DNA of 64,000 nt from Streptomyces achromogenes (GTDB lineage: Bacteria; Actinomycetota; Actinomycetes; Streptomycetales; Streptomycetaceae). The translations under genes and the position numbers were made by a program. Numbering within the stretch: position 1 is the stretch's first letter; each line of letters begins with the position of its first letter. Below are positions 26,957 to 34,902 of the stretch, piece by piece. Below the pieces are notes generated by a model that saw only the letters and a list, made by a program, of their open reading frames with translations, was not told where the DNA came from and searched no databases. Where the stretch lies: the NCBI RefSeq assembly GCF_030816715.1, contig NZ_JAUSYH010000001.1, positions 124,001 to 188,000 on the forward strand, in the 5' to 3' direction.

Positions 26957-27879
26957 ACCATCAGAAAAGCGAGAACCCCGGAGAACACATGGACCTTCCC
27001 TACTTCACCGAAAGCGATCTGGCTCGACTCGCGCTCTCCTCACAGTTGCAGAAACTCTCGGACTCCCTACGATTGACGGTCGCCGAGGAGGACGGCTCTG
27101 CGGCCCCGGACGAGAGCGCGGGACTGGTGGCGAAGCTCTGGTCCCTGCTGGCGACCGAGGTGCCCCTGCTGCAGGAGGCGATCGCAAGCTACGCGCATAC
27201 CCGCAACACGACGGGGCACGACCTTGCCGACCTGCCCGATGTACACGGCTTGAACTGGCAGGAGGCACTCGCCCGGCAGGCCGCAGTCGGCGTAGGCCAC
27301 CCGCCGGACCCGGCGGCGCAGGCCGCGGCGCTCGACGCCTGGTATGTGCAGCACGCACAGGTCGAACCACTGGGGAAGGTCCGCGACCCGTTCAGCCGCC
27401 TCCTCGACGGGCGCGCCCCTCGCGCGGAGGACTGTCTCATCTGCGGAAAGTACGCGGGGCTGCCAGTGCCGGCCTGGGCGGGCTTTCCCGTGCCGCCCGG
27501 CGGTCACCTCGTCGACGACGGGACGTGGCGGGTCGGGCACGGTCCCACACCGTACTGGCCGGCGGGCACCCTGCTGATCGAGTCCCGGCGCCACTTCGTC
27601 GACTTCGCCGACCTCGACACTGAGGAGGCAGCCTCCATCGGGCCGCTGATCCGGCGGTTCACCGGACCGATCAAGGCAGCTACCGGCGCGTCCCGGGTCC
27701 ATGTGTTCTCCTGTATGGAGGGAACGCGGCACTTCCACGTCTGGCTGGTACCCCGCACGGACGACAAGCCCGCAGGGCGCACCTTCATAGCCGACCCGGG
27801 GTACTGCACCCCGGCCGAGGCCGAGGACGTCATCGACCGGCTCCGGAAGGCGCTGGGCCGCATGGCGGCTGACCGGTGA
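26953..27879 (+). CDS. HIT/GalT-superfamily-like protein
   Basis: Up to 308 aa. The C-terminal half has HIT-type features: C161 and C164 in EDCLICGKYAG, ESRRHFVDFADLDTEE in the central strand-helix region, and H260-x-H262 in EGTRHFHVWLVPR. The usual HxHxH triad here is HxHxW, so the third His is replaced, as Gln replaces it in GalT enzymes. HIT proteins are nucleotidyl hydrolases or transferases, so it may make or break a nucleotidyl-phosphate link. The N-terminal ~130 residues are helical and unassigned. An in-frame Met at 26989 has a better ribosome binding site (GGAG) than the ATG at 26953, so the true start may be 12 codons later. Confidence 0.65.
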   Translation: MNHQKSENPGEHMDLPYFTESDLARLALSSQLQKLSDSLRLTVAEEDGSAAPDESAGLVAKLWSLLATEVPLLQEAIASYAHTRNTTGHDLADLPDVHGLNWQEALARQAAVGVGHPPDPAAQAAALDAWYVQHAQVEPLGKVRDPFSRLLDGRAPRAEDCLICGKYAGLPVPAWAGFPVPPGGHLVDDGTWRVGHGPTPYWPAGTLLIESRRHFVDFADLDTEEAASIGPLIRRFTGPIKAATGASRVHVFSCMEGTRHFHVWLVPRTDDKPAGRTFIADPGYCTPAEAEDVIDRLRKALGRMAADR

Positions 27880-29120
27880 GCGGCAGTGCCACATCGGTCC
27901 GCGCGGTGGCGGAGGCCTCCGCCGCGGCGGACGGCACCAGAGCCCGTGTCCTGCTCGCGCCGGTGACGGTCAGTCCCACCAAACCGCTGACACCGACCCA
28001 TCTGAAGTACCTGCTCTCCCTCGACGTCCTGCACCGGGCCACGAGCACGTTCGCCGACGTGACGTTCGTCTACCACCACGCCACGTACTCCGGCAGCCGA
28101 CAGGTCGCCGGGTTCTGGGAGTACGTCGAGCGCTGTCACCCCGGGCTGGCCTGCGACGCCCTCACCGAGGAGGACATCGGCGAGTTGTACACCGCGTACC
28201 ATCGGGCGGCCGAAGGGCTTCCGTACGCCGCCGTCGAACCGGTGGTTCGGCGTGCCGAGGCGGGCTGGACCCATCCGATCAGCAGGCGCCTGCTCGACGT
28301 GTGGGAGGGCCACTACCGCTTGCTGGGCATGTTCGACCCGAAGCTGGGCCGGACCGGTCCCGCACCCGCCTCCGAGGCGGAGATCCTGGACCTGCTCGTC
28401 AGCCGGGACCTGTGCATCGACGCGCGCGGCCTCAACGCTTTCGCCTATCTGGATGCGACCGCGGCCGGACTTCCCCTGCGAGCCGTCACCAATCCGGAGG
28501 GGCAGCGGAACTACCTCCTGTACCTGCTCCGTGAACTGGTGCCGCTGCTGGGCCGCCATGACCTGGTGGTCCTGGCCCACGACAACGAACTGCGCACCGA
28601 CTACCGAACGATCGCCCATGTACTGAGCACTCTGGGCGCCGACGCCACACGCTTCGAGGTGCCCCGCGTCCCCCTCGACGGGGTCACCCAGTCGACCCGG
28701 CTGGGGGGCTGGCAGGGCCACACCCTCGGGGCCTTCGCCGGTCCACTGCTGGAGGAATTCGGCCCCGAGGCCTTCCGTCTCGGCCTGCGCCTGTACCTGG
28801 TGGCCGGGCTGGGACGTACTGCCCATGAGTCCTTCTCCACCTATCAACTCCGCCGCTGGACGCGCCGCGCCCGGCGGCTGCTCGAAGAGCACTGCGGCTA
28901 TGGCGGGGAGGGCATGGACCCGGGCGCATCCCGCATGACCGCACAGTTCCTGGCCGCGAGGGCGGGGCGGCGGGGCTACGCGGACCCCTACCAGGTGGCC
29001 ACTCTGTTGATGAGCAACGATCCGGCGGTACCGGTGGCCGGACTGCTCCGTGTCGTCATGGGTGCGACCGAGGACCACACAGTGCTCAGCACCGCAGGGA
29101 GGCAGTGGGAATGGCGCTAG
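27876..29120 (+). CDS. Unknown 414-aa cluster protein, possible class I aaRS-like fold
   Basis: Not recognised with certainty. GTG start at 27876 overlaps the preceding TGA. Near the N-terminus LLAPVTVSPTKPLTPTHLKY LLSLDVLHRA has the position and shape of the HIGH motif region of class I aminoacyl-tRNA-synthetase-like nucleotidyltransferases, with TPTH in place of HIGH. Later, STRLGGWQGHTLGAFAGPLL followed by EFGPEAFRLGLRLYL resembles the KMSKS loop followed by the GADALRLYL helix. No tRNA-binding domain is obvious. If right, it would adenylate a small acid. The resemblance is by eye, and a wholly different fold is possible. Co-translated with its neighbours, so probably a pathway enzyme. Confidence 0.55.
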   Translation: MSGSATSVRAVAEASAAADGTRARVLLAPVTVSPTKPLTPTHLKYLLSLDVLHRATSTFADVTFVYHHATYSGSRQVAGFWEYVERCHPGLACDALTEEDIGELYTAYHRAAEGLPYAAVEPVVRRAEAGWTHPISRRLLDVWEGHYRLLGMFDPKLGRTGPAPASEAEILDLLVSRDLCIDARGLNAFAYLDATAAGLPLRAVTNPEGQRNYLLYLLRELVPLLGRHDLVVLAHDNELRTDYRTIAHVLSTLGADATRFEVPRVPLDGVTQSTRLGGWQGHTLGAFAGPLLEEFGPEAFRLGLRLYLVAGLGRTAHESFSTYQLRRWTRRARRLLEEHCGYGGEGMDPGASRMTAQFLAARAGRRGYADPYQVATLLMSNDPAVPVAGLLRVVMGATEDHTVLSTAGRQWEWR

Positions 29121-30205
29121 CGGATACGTCGGAGGCGGGAATGCCGAGCGCCGCCACCGGCCCCGAATTCCAGGAAGCCGCAGCCGCACTGGGATTCTCA
29201 CGGACCGTCGAGCGGGAACTGATCCACCGCCGGAATCTCACCGAGGTGTTCCTCACCGACATCCGGCCGGTCGAACGGCGGAGCTTTGTGGCAGCGGCCC
29301 TGCTGCCCCTGGTGCACGCCCACTACACCAGCCACACCGGACCGACGGGCCGTAGGGTTCCGGACGCGGTGCTGCTCCTGGAGTGCTGCCGGCAGGCCGA
29401 GACCTTTGCCGCGCACGCCTTCTTCGACGTCGCCATGGACGCGGCCTTCATCCTGCGGAACTGGTCCGTCGTCCTGTCACCGGACGCGGCCGTCCCGTGG
29501 GGCCCCGGTCCCGGGGAACTGCTCATGAGCGCGGTGGTCCGCGACCCCGGCGGGCAGACCGGTGGCAGCGTCCGCAGCCTCGAATTCGAGTTCGGACTTC
29601 GGCTTTCCGGCGTCCACATCGGCCAGGCGCGCATGGAGGTCGGCTACGTCGCTCCGAGGACGTACGCCGCCATCAGGAGCCGTCGTCGCGGGGGTCCGCC
29701 ACCGACCTCGGACAAGCAGCCGCCAGTCGTCACGGGTCGGCCGGTCGATCCCGCACGGGCAGGCCGGATCAACGCCACCGACACGTTGTTGCTCGACGCC
29801 GTGACAGACCCGGACTCGGTGACGGCGGCTCTCCGGGTCCCGGTCGAGAACCCAAGCCTTTTCGACCATCCCCAGGACCACGTCCCGGGAATGGTGCTGT
29901 TGGAAGCGGCACGGCAGATCGCGGCCCTGGCGACGGACGCCTGGGGCGGCGGCGCACCGCGCACGACCGCGCTGGTCGCGGTGGAGTCGTCGTTCTCCTC
30001 CTACGCGGAACTCGACCGGCCCGTCGCGATGGCTGCCACCCCGACGGATGGGGCCGGGCCCTCCGGGGCGCACACGGACACGGCGGGCCACCGACGCGTC
30101 GCGGTGGCGTTCCATCAGGACGGCTCCGTGATCGCGCGTATGAGCGTTGTCATGGCGGCGGTCAGCCATGTCGCCCCGTCACCCGTCACGGGGCCGAGGG
30201 GGTGA
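29111..30205 (+). CDS. AfsA-family gamma-butyrolactone synthase
   Basis: A 364-aa protein with two AfsA hotdog repeats. The first is ELIHRRNLTEVFLTDIRPVE ... RVPDAVLLLECCRQAETFAA HAFFDV; the second is FDHPQDHVPGMVLLEAARQI AALATDAWGGG, with the conserved DHVPGMVLLEAARQ block intact. By family knowledge AfsA/ScbA enzymes condense dihydroxyacetone phosphate with a beta-ketoacyl thioester, giving a butenolide phosphate that is the precursor of A-factor-like signals and related lactones. ATG at 29111 lies inside the end of the preceding gene and has a GGGAGG box. The following KS III gene starts 5 bp after the stop. This enzyme is the key to the cluster's likely chemistry. Confidence 0.9.
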   Translation: MALADTSEAGMPSAATGPEFQEAAAALGFSRTVERELIHRRNLTEVFLTDIRPVERRSFVAAALLPLVHAHYTSHTGPTGRRVPDAVLLLECCRQAETFAAHAFFDVAMDAAFILRNWSVVLSPDAAVPWGPGPGELLMSAVVRDPGGQTGGSVRSLEFEFGLRLSGVHIGQARMEVGYVAPRTYAAIRSRRRGGPPPTSDKQPPVVTGRPVDPARAGRINATDTLLLDAVTDPDSVTAALRVPVENPSLFDHPQDHVPGMVLLEAARQIAALATDAWGGGAPRTTALVAVESSFSSYAELDRPVAMAATPTDGAGPSGAHTDTAGHRRVAVAFHQDGSVIARMSVVMAAVSHVAPSPVTGPRG

Positions 30206-30210
30206 GATCC

Positions 30211-31212
30211 ATGAGCCGAGCGGCAGTGCTCACCGGGCTGGGGGCGTGGGCGCCCCCCACGGTGGTCACCAATGAGGAACTCGCGTCGTGCCTGGACACC
30301 GATGACGAATGGATACGCACCCGCACGGGCATTCGGCAACGGCGCGTGATCGCTCCCGGTGAGGCCACCAGCGATCTCGCCGTTGAGGCTGGGCGACGGG
30401 CACTGAAATCGGCCGGGACGATGACCGCCGACGCACTCGTCCTCGCGACGAGCACTCCGGACCGGCTCTGCCCGGCGACGGCCCCCCAGGTGGCCAGCCG
30501 GCTGAACCTGGGCACCGTCCCGGCGTTCGACGTGGCGGCGGTGTGCTCCGGTTTCGTCTACGCCCTGGCGGTCGGGGCGGGTCTGATCGCCACGGCCACC
30601 GCCGACAGCGTCCTCGTCATCGGCGCGGACACCTTCTCCACGGTCCTCTCCCCATCGGACCGCGCCACGAGGGCCGTCTTCGGCGACGGCGCCGGAGCAG
30701 TGGTGCTGCGCGCCGGATCCCCGGAGCAGGACGGTGCCCTCCTGGACCTCGGTCTGGGCAGCGACGGCAGCCGCAGCGATCTCATCGAGATCCCCGGCGG
30801 CGGATCCCGCCAGCGGTCCACGGGCCTGCCGACCGACCTGGAGGGCACGTACCTCACGATGCGGGGGCAGGCCGTCTTCGCCCAGGCGGTACACCGCATG
30901 TCGGAATCGGTTCGAGAGACCGGCGCCCGGACCGGGTGGCCGCTGGAAACCGTCGACAGGTTCGTACTTCACCAGGCCAACGCCCGAATCCTCACCGCCA
31001 CCGCCAAGCGGCTGGGCCAACCGGTCGAACGGTTCGTCACCAACATCGACCAGCTGGGCAACACCGTGGCCGCCTCCATCCCACTGGCACTGGCCGACGG
31101 CGTCGCCTCGGGTGAACTCCTCCCGGGCCACCGCGTGGTGCTCTGCGGTTTCGGCGGAGGACTCACCTGGGGGTCGGTGGCCCTCGTCTGGCCCCAGCTG
31201 AACACCCCGTAG
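30211..31212 (+). CDS. FabH-like 3-oxoacyl-ACP synthase III
   Basis: A 333-aa KS III with the complete catalytic triad: C112 in AAVCSGFVYAL, H254 in VLHQANARI and N284 in QLGNTVAAS. The N-terminal WIRTRTGIRQRRV block carries the Arg/Trp residues that hold CoA. FabH enzymes start fatty-acid or polyketide chains by joining acyl-CoA with malonyl-ACP. Together with the ACP and FabF-like KS that follow, it would make the beta-ketoacyl chain that AfsA uses. ATG at 30211 has GAGGGGGTGAG upstream. It is probably not the primary-metabolism FabH, which normally sits in a fabD-fabH-acpP-fabF operon. Confidence 0.93.
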   Translation: MSRAAVLTGLGAWAPPTVVTNEELASCLDTDDEWIRTRTGIRQRRVIAPGEATSDLAVEAGRRALKSAGTMTADALVLATSTPDRLCPATAPQVASRLNLGTVPAFDVAAVCSGFVYALAVGAGLIATATADSVLVIGADTFSTVLSPSDRATRAVFGDGAGAVVLRAGSPEQDGALLDLGLGSDGSRSDLIEIPGGGSRQRSTGLPTDLEGTYLTMRGQAVFAQAVHRMSESVRETGARTGWPLETVDRFVLHQANARILTATAKRLGQPVERFVTNIDQLGNTVAASIPLALADGVASGELLPGHRVVLCGFGGGLTWGSVALVWPQLNTP

Positions 31213-31254
31213 ACACACATTCCACGACCAGGATTCCAAACAGTGAGGAGAGCG

Positions 31255-31500
31255 ATGATGCATGCGTTCGAAGAGCGCATCGCCAAGGTGCTGTCGACAG
31301 ATTTCGAGATCACTCCCGATGCGGTCGACTCCGATGTGACACTCGCGCTACTCAAGTTCGATTCCCTCACACTCGTCGAGCTGGCACTCGTGTTGGAGAA
31401 GGAGTTCGGCATCACTGTGGAGGAGGGCGAACTGACCGACACCATGACCATCGGCGACACGGCCGCTCTGGTAGCGGCCAAGGGAACCGCGGTCCGATGA
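31255..31500 (+). CDS. Acyl carrier protein
   Basis: An 81-aa acidic helical protein. The phosphopantetheine attachment site is S37 in LLKFDSLTLVELAL, following the usual DSL motif although F replaces the common G/L before D. ATG at 31255 (a second ATG follows) has GTGAGGAG five bases upstream; a GTG at 31243 lies inside that box and is rejected. The stop overlaps the next start (31497-31500). It is the pathway's own carrier and would present the growing acyl chain to the two ketosynthases and AfsA. Confidence 0.92.
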   Translation: MMHAFEERIAKVLSTDFEITPDAVDSDVTLALLKFDSLTLVELALVLEKEFGITVEEGELTDTMTIGDTAALVAAKGTAVR

Positions 31501-32733
31501 CGAGCAGACCGAAATCCTTCGGGGCGGCGATCACCGGCCTGGGGCTGGTGACGCCGGCGGGCATCGGGGTCAAGGAGAACTGGGACCGCGTCCAGTCCGG
31601 AGTCTCCTGCGCCACGGCCGACGAGAACCTGCGGGACTCCCCGGTCTCCTTCAGCTGCCGGATACCGGGGTTCGCCCCACGGGAACTGCTCACAGGCTCC
31701 TCGTCCTGGCAGTTGGAGCGGTTCGTGCAACTGGCCCTGGTCGCCTCCCGGCAGGCCCTGGAGGACGCCGGCTGGGACCCGGTCGCCTGGGACGGCGCAC
31801 GTGTCGGGGTCGTCCTCGGCAACTCGCTCGGCGGGGTCGGGACCTTCGAACGCCAGCACTCCACCCTGTTGGAAGGCGGTCCGCGGAAGGTCTCCCCTCT
31901 CCTGATCCCACGGCTAATGGTGAACATGGTCGCCGGTTACGTCGCCATCGACATCGGGGCGACGGGGCCCAGCCTGGTCACGGCCACAGCGTGCGCCTCC
32001 GGCACGACCGCGGTGGGCACCGCCCGTGAACTCCTGCGCTCCCGGGCATGCGACGTGGTCCTGGCGGGGGGCACCGAGTCGGCGCTGACACCGCTGGTCA
32101 TCGCCGGGCTCGGCAAGATGGGCGCGCTGTCCCGGCGCGGGGACGATCCCAGCACGGCATCACGTCCCTTCGACGCCTGCCGTGACGGATTCGTGGCCGC
32201 GGAGGGAGCCGGCGTGCTCGTCCTGGAACGCCCGGAGGACGCACGGGCCCGCGGCGCCCACGTCCGAGCCGTGGTGCGGGGGTTCGGCAGCGCCACGGAC
32301 GCCTACCACGCGACGTCTCCCAGCCCCGAAGGCCACGGTATCGAGCAGGCCTTGCGGGCGGCTCTGGCCGACGCCGGGATGACGGCCGCCGACGTCGACC
32401 ACGTCAACGCACACGGCACCGGGACCCCGCTCAACGACGTCACCGAGGGCCGCATGCTCCACCGGGTCCTGGGCGACCGCCCCTTGGTGACCTCCACCAA
32501 CGGGTGTGACCGGCCACGCGCTTGCCGCGGCGGGTGCCATCGAGGCGGCGTACACCGCGCTCGCCATCGAGCACCGCAGCGTTCCGCCCACGGCCAACCT
32601 GACGCGGCTCGACCCAGAGGTCGAGATCGACGTGGTGAGCGGCGTCGCACGCGATGCCGTCATCGATGTCGCCGTCAGCACGTCGCTGGGCTTCGGCGGC
32701 CACAACGCGGCGCTCGTACTGGCCGCTTCCTGA
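31497..32733 (+). pseudogene. FabF-like 3-oxoacyl-ACP synthase II, single-base frameshift
   Basis: A ~412-aa condensing enzyme if the frame is restored. C166 lies in TATACASGTTAVG and H306 in NAHGTGTPLND. At about 32500-32506 the frame breaks: the first frame runs on as NGCDRPRACRGG, whereas the normal continuation VTGHALAAAGAIEAAYTALA, holding the second catalytic His, is in the +1 frame and extends to SLGFGGHNAALVLAAS, stop at 32731. Removing one T in AACGGGTGTGACC repairs it. The rest is undamaged with conserved residues, so this is either a recent mutation or a sequencing error. As read, the protein loses an active-site His and ends at 32792 with an unrelated tail. Confidence 0.85.
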
Positions 32734-32788
32734 ACCGCGGACCCGAGAACAGTTCCCCATCCACCACATCCCCCAACGGGAGACACCC

Positions 32789-33532
32789 ATGAGCACCTTC
32801 GAAAAGATCCGCCTGGTGGCCCTGGACAGCGACGGCGTGCTGCTCAACGACACCTACAGCCCTGTCATCGAGCGCTTCGTGCGACGGCATGGAGGCGAGT
32901 ACACGGCTGCCGTCGAGCGTGGTGTGTGGGGCTCGCCGCAGCTTGCGGCGGGCCAGAACATGGCCCTGGCCTGCCGGCTCCCGTGGTCGGCGAGGGAAAC
33001 CATCGACGCGTTCTTCGAGGAGCGCGACGAATACCTCACGGCGCACCCGGTCGAGGTGATCGATGGCACCGCGGAGTTCCTCGCCGTCCTCAAGGAGACC
33101 GGCGTCCGGGTGGTCTGCTACGGCGGCCGCAACCGTGAGTACACCTTCGACAAGTACCTCGGCCACTTGGCCGGGTTCTTCGACTCCGAGATCCCCTACG
33201 TCGACGTGAACGACTTCCGGCCCGGCACCAAGGAAATCGCACGTATTTTCGGCTACGAGTTCGACGAGGTCCTCTTCGTCGACGACATCAACCGGGTGGC
33301 GGAGGTCACCAAGTGCCTGGGCTCCGGCTTCATCGGCGTACCCGCCTCCATGCCGCACAACTTTCAGCGCGCCGAGATGGAGACCACCGGCGTCCGCTAC
33401 ATGGTCGACGACATCCGACAGATCGACGCTGAGCTGCTCGCCAGGGTCGACGAGGACCTTGCCTCCGGGGCTCTCTGGCCCGGCCGGGACGCGCGACGTG
33501 CCGCCGAACTCACGAGGACGGCGGACGCGTGA
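32789..33532 (+). CDS. HAD-superfamily phosphatase
   Basis: A 247-aa haloacid-dehalogenase-like hydrolase. Motif I is ALDSDGVLLND (D12 nucleophile and D14 acid/base region), motif II falls in VCYGGRN, and motif IV is VLFVDDINRV. A helical cap lies between motifs I and II. The usual first motif is DxD; here DSD is intact, so phosphatase activity is likely. AfsA chemistry yields a phosphorylated butenolide, so removal of that phosphate is a natural role (inference). ATG at 32789 has GGGAGA upstream. Its stop overlaps the next gene's GTG start by 4 nt. Confidence 0.87.
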   Translation: MSTFEKIRLVALDSDGVLLNDTYSPVIERFVRRHGGEYTAAVERGVWGSPQLAAGQNMALACRLPWSARETIDAFFEERDEYLTAHPVEVIDGTAEFLAVLKETGVRVVCYGGRNREYTFDKYLGHLAGFFDSEIPYVDVNDFRPGTKEIARIFGYEFDEVLFVDDINRVAEVTKCLGSGFIGVPASMPHNFQRAEMETTGVRYMVDDIRQIDAELLARVDEDLASGALWPGRDARRAAELTRTADA

Positions 33533-34554
33533 CCGCTCCTGCGACGCTGTCCACCACTCCGCTGGGAAGGTCCGGGCGGCCCGTCGGCGTGCAGGGGCTC
33601 GGCTGCATGGGGATGAGTGAGTTCTACGGCCCGAGCGACTCCGCGGAGTCGTGGGAAACCCTGGGCCGGGCGGTGGAACTCGGGGTCACCGTCTTCGACA
33701 CCGCCGACAACTACGGCCACGGTCACAACGAGGAACTGGTCGGCCGGTTCCTGCGCGGACACCGCGACCAAGTGGTGATCTCCACCAAGTTCGGCCTCGT
33801 ACGCAGGGCCGACGACCCCAGATACCGGGGGATCGACAACTCGCCCGGATATCTGCGTGCCGCTGTCGAAGGGAGTCTGCGACGTCTCGGGGTCGACACC
33901 ATCGACCTCTACTTCGTCCACCGGCTCGACCCCGGCATACCGGTCGAAGAGACCGTCGGTGCCATGGCCGGGCTGGTGAGGGAAGGCAAGGTCCGCTGGC
34001 TGGGCCTGTGCGAGGTCACCGGCGAACATCTGCGGGCCGCCCACGAGATCCATCCGATCGCCGCAGTCCAGTCGGAGTGGTCGCTGTTCTCCCGCGACGT
34101 CGAAACGGCGACGGTTCCGACCGCGGCGGAGCTCGGTGTGGCGTTCATGCCGTACTCGCCTCTGGGCCGGGGTTTCCTCGCCCGCGCCTTCACCAGCGTC
34201 GACGAGTTGTCCGGCGACGACTGGCGCCGCACAATGCCGCGCTTCACCGGGAAGAACGGCCGACACAACACCGCGTTGCTGGCCCCGGTCAAGCGGATCG
34301 CGATGGAGCGGGGCGCGACACCGGGCCAGATCGCGCTGGCCTGGCTCCACCAGCGGGCATCCGTCCACCGCCTGACGGTCATACCCATCCCCGGCACCCG
34401 TCGACGGACCCGGCTGGAGGAGAACACCGCCGCTGCGGCCCTGGAGCTCACCGCGGAGGAACTCGCCGAGTTGGAACCGATCGCCGGCCAGGTGGCCGGC
34501 TCCCGCCACATCGGCCTGAAGTTTGACGCTGTCGCAGAAGGAGGGACACGCTGA
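33529..34554 (+). CDS. Aldo/keto reductase, last gene of the cluster
   Basis: A 341-aa NADPH-dependent AKR of the YajO/AKR13-like group. The tetrad is D57 and Y62 in VFDTADNYGHG, K87 in ISTKFG and H131 in YFVHRLDP. The C-terminal cofactor block is VIPIPGTRRRTRLEENTAAA. The GTG start overlaps the HAD stop (GTGA). In A-factor-type pathways a reductase is needed for the butenolide double bond or the side-chain ketone; this AKR is the only obvious reductase in the cluster (inference). Its TGA stop is immediately followed by an IS fragment, so the extreme C-terminus may be changed. Confidence 0.92.
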   Translation: MTAPATLSTTPLGRSGRPVGVQGLGCMGMSEFYGPSDSAESWETLGRAVELGVTVFDTADNYGHGHNEELVGRFLRGHRDQVVISTKFGLVRRADDPRYRGIDNSPGYLRAAVEGSLRRLGVDTIDLYFVHRLDPGIPVEETVGAMAGLVREGKVRWLGLCEVTGEHLRAAHEIHPIAAVQSEWSLFSRDVETATVPTAAELGVAFMPYSPLGRGFLARAFTSVDELSGDDWRRTMPRFTGKNGRHNTALLAPVKRIAMERGATPGQIALAWLHQRASVHRLTVIPIPGTRRRTRLEENTAAAALELTAEELAELEPIAGQVAGSRHIGLKFDAVAEGGTR

Positions 34555-34700
34555 GAGGTCGTGCTATCCCGGTGTCATATCCCGGAATCCGCCGTTTGCT
34601 CTGCGGGTCGGGTCGCGCCAGGAGATGGTGTTCTCGCCGGTGAGGCGGCGGGCCATGCGGTCGGTTCATGGCGATGTGGATCACGGCGACACGCGCCACG
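34555..34700 (-). mobile_element. Truncated IS5-type element end
   Basis: This stretch closely matches the left part of the intact element at 34903-36028, including GCGCCAGGAGATGGTGTTCT and the transposase C-terminal codons (VIHIAMN..RMARRLT.ENTISWRDP). It abuts the stop of the aldo/keto reductase. The next 34701-34902 holds a short minus frame (MTDDDLLAVLQGVARLAASA) of unknown origin and no intact gene. Confidence 0.75.
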
Positions 34701-34902
34701 GCGCTCGACCCTGTACTTCGACGCCATCGGGACCGAGCCCCTGGCATACAGCGGCGTGAAGAACGAGCGGTCCTCGCGGGGGAACAGTCAGAAGCTCCAG
34801 CTGTAGAGGCCGCCACCCGTATTCGTCGCAGACGCTGCAAGGCGGGCAACGCCCTGCAAGACCGCAAGGAGATCATCGTCGGTCATATCGTCGCCGTCCT
34901 CA

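Noticed and set aside
31243..31257. Earlier GTG start for the ACP
   Set aside because: This GTG is part of the GTGAGGAG ribosome binding site; ATG at 31255 fits better.
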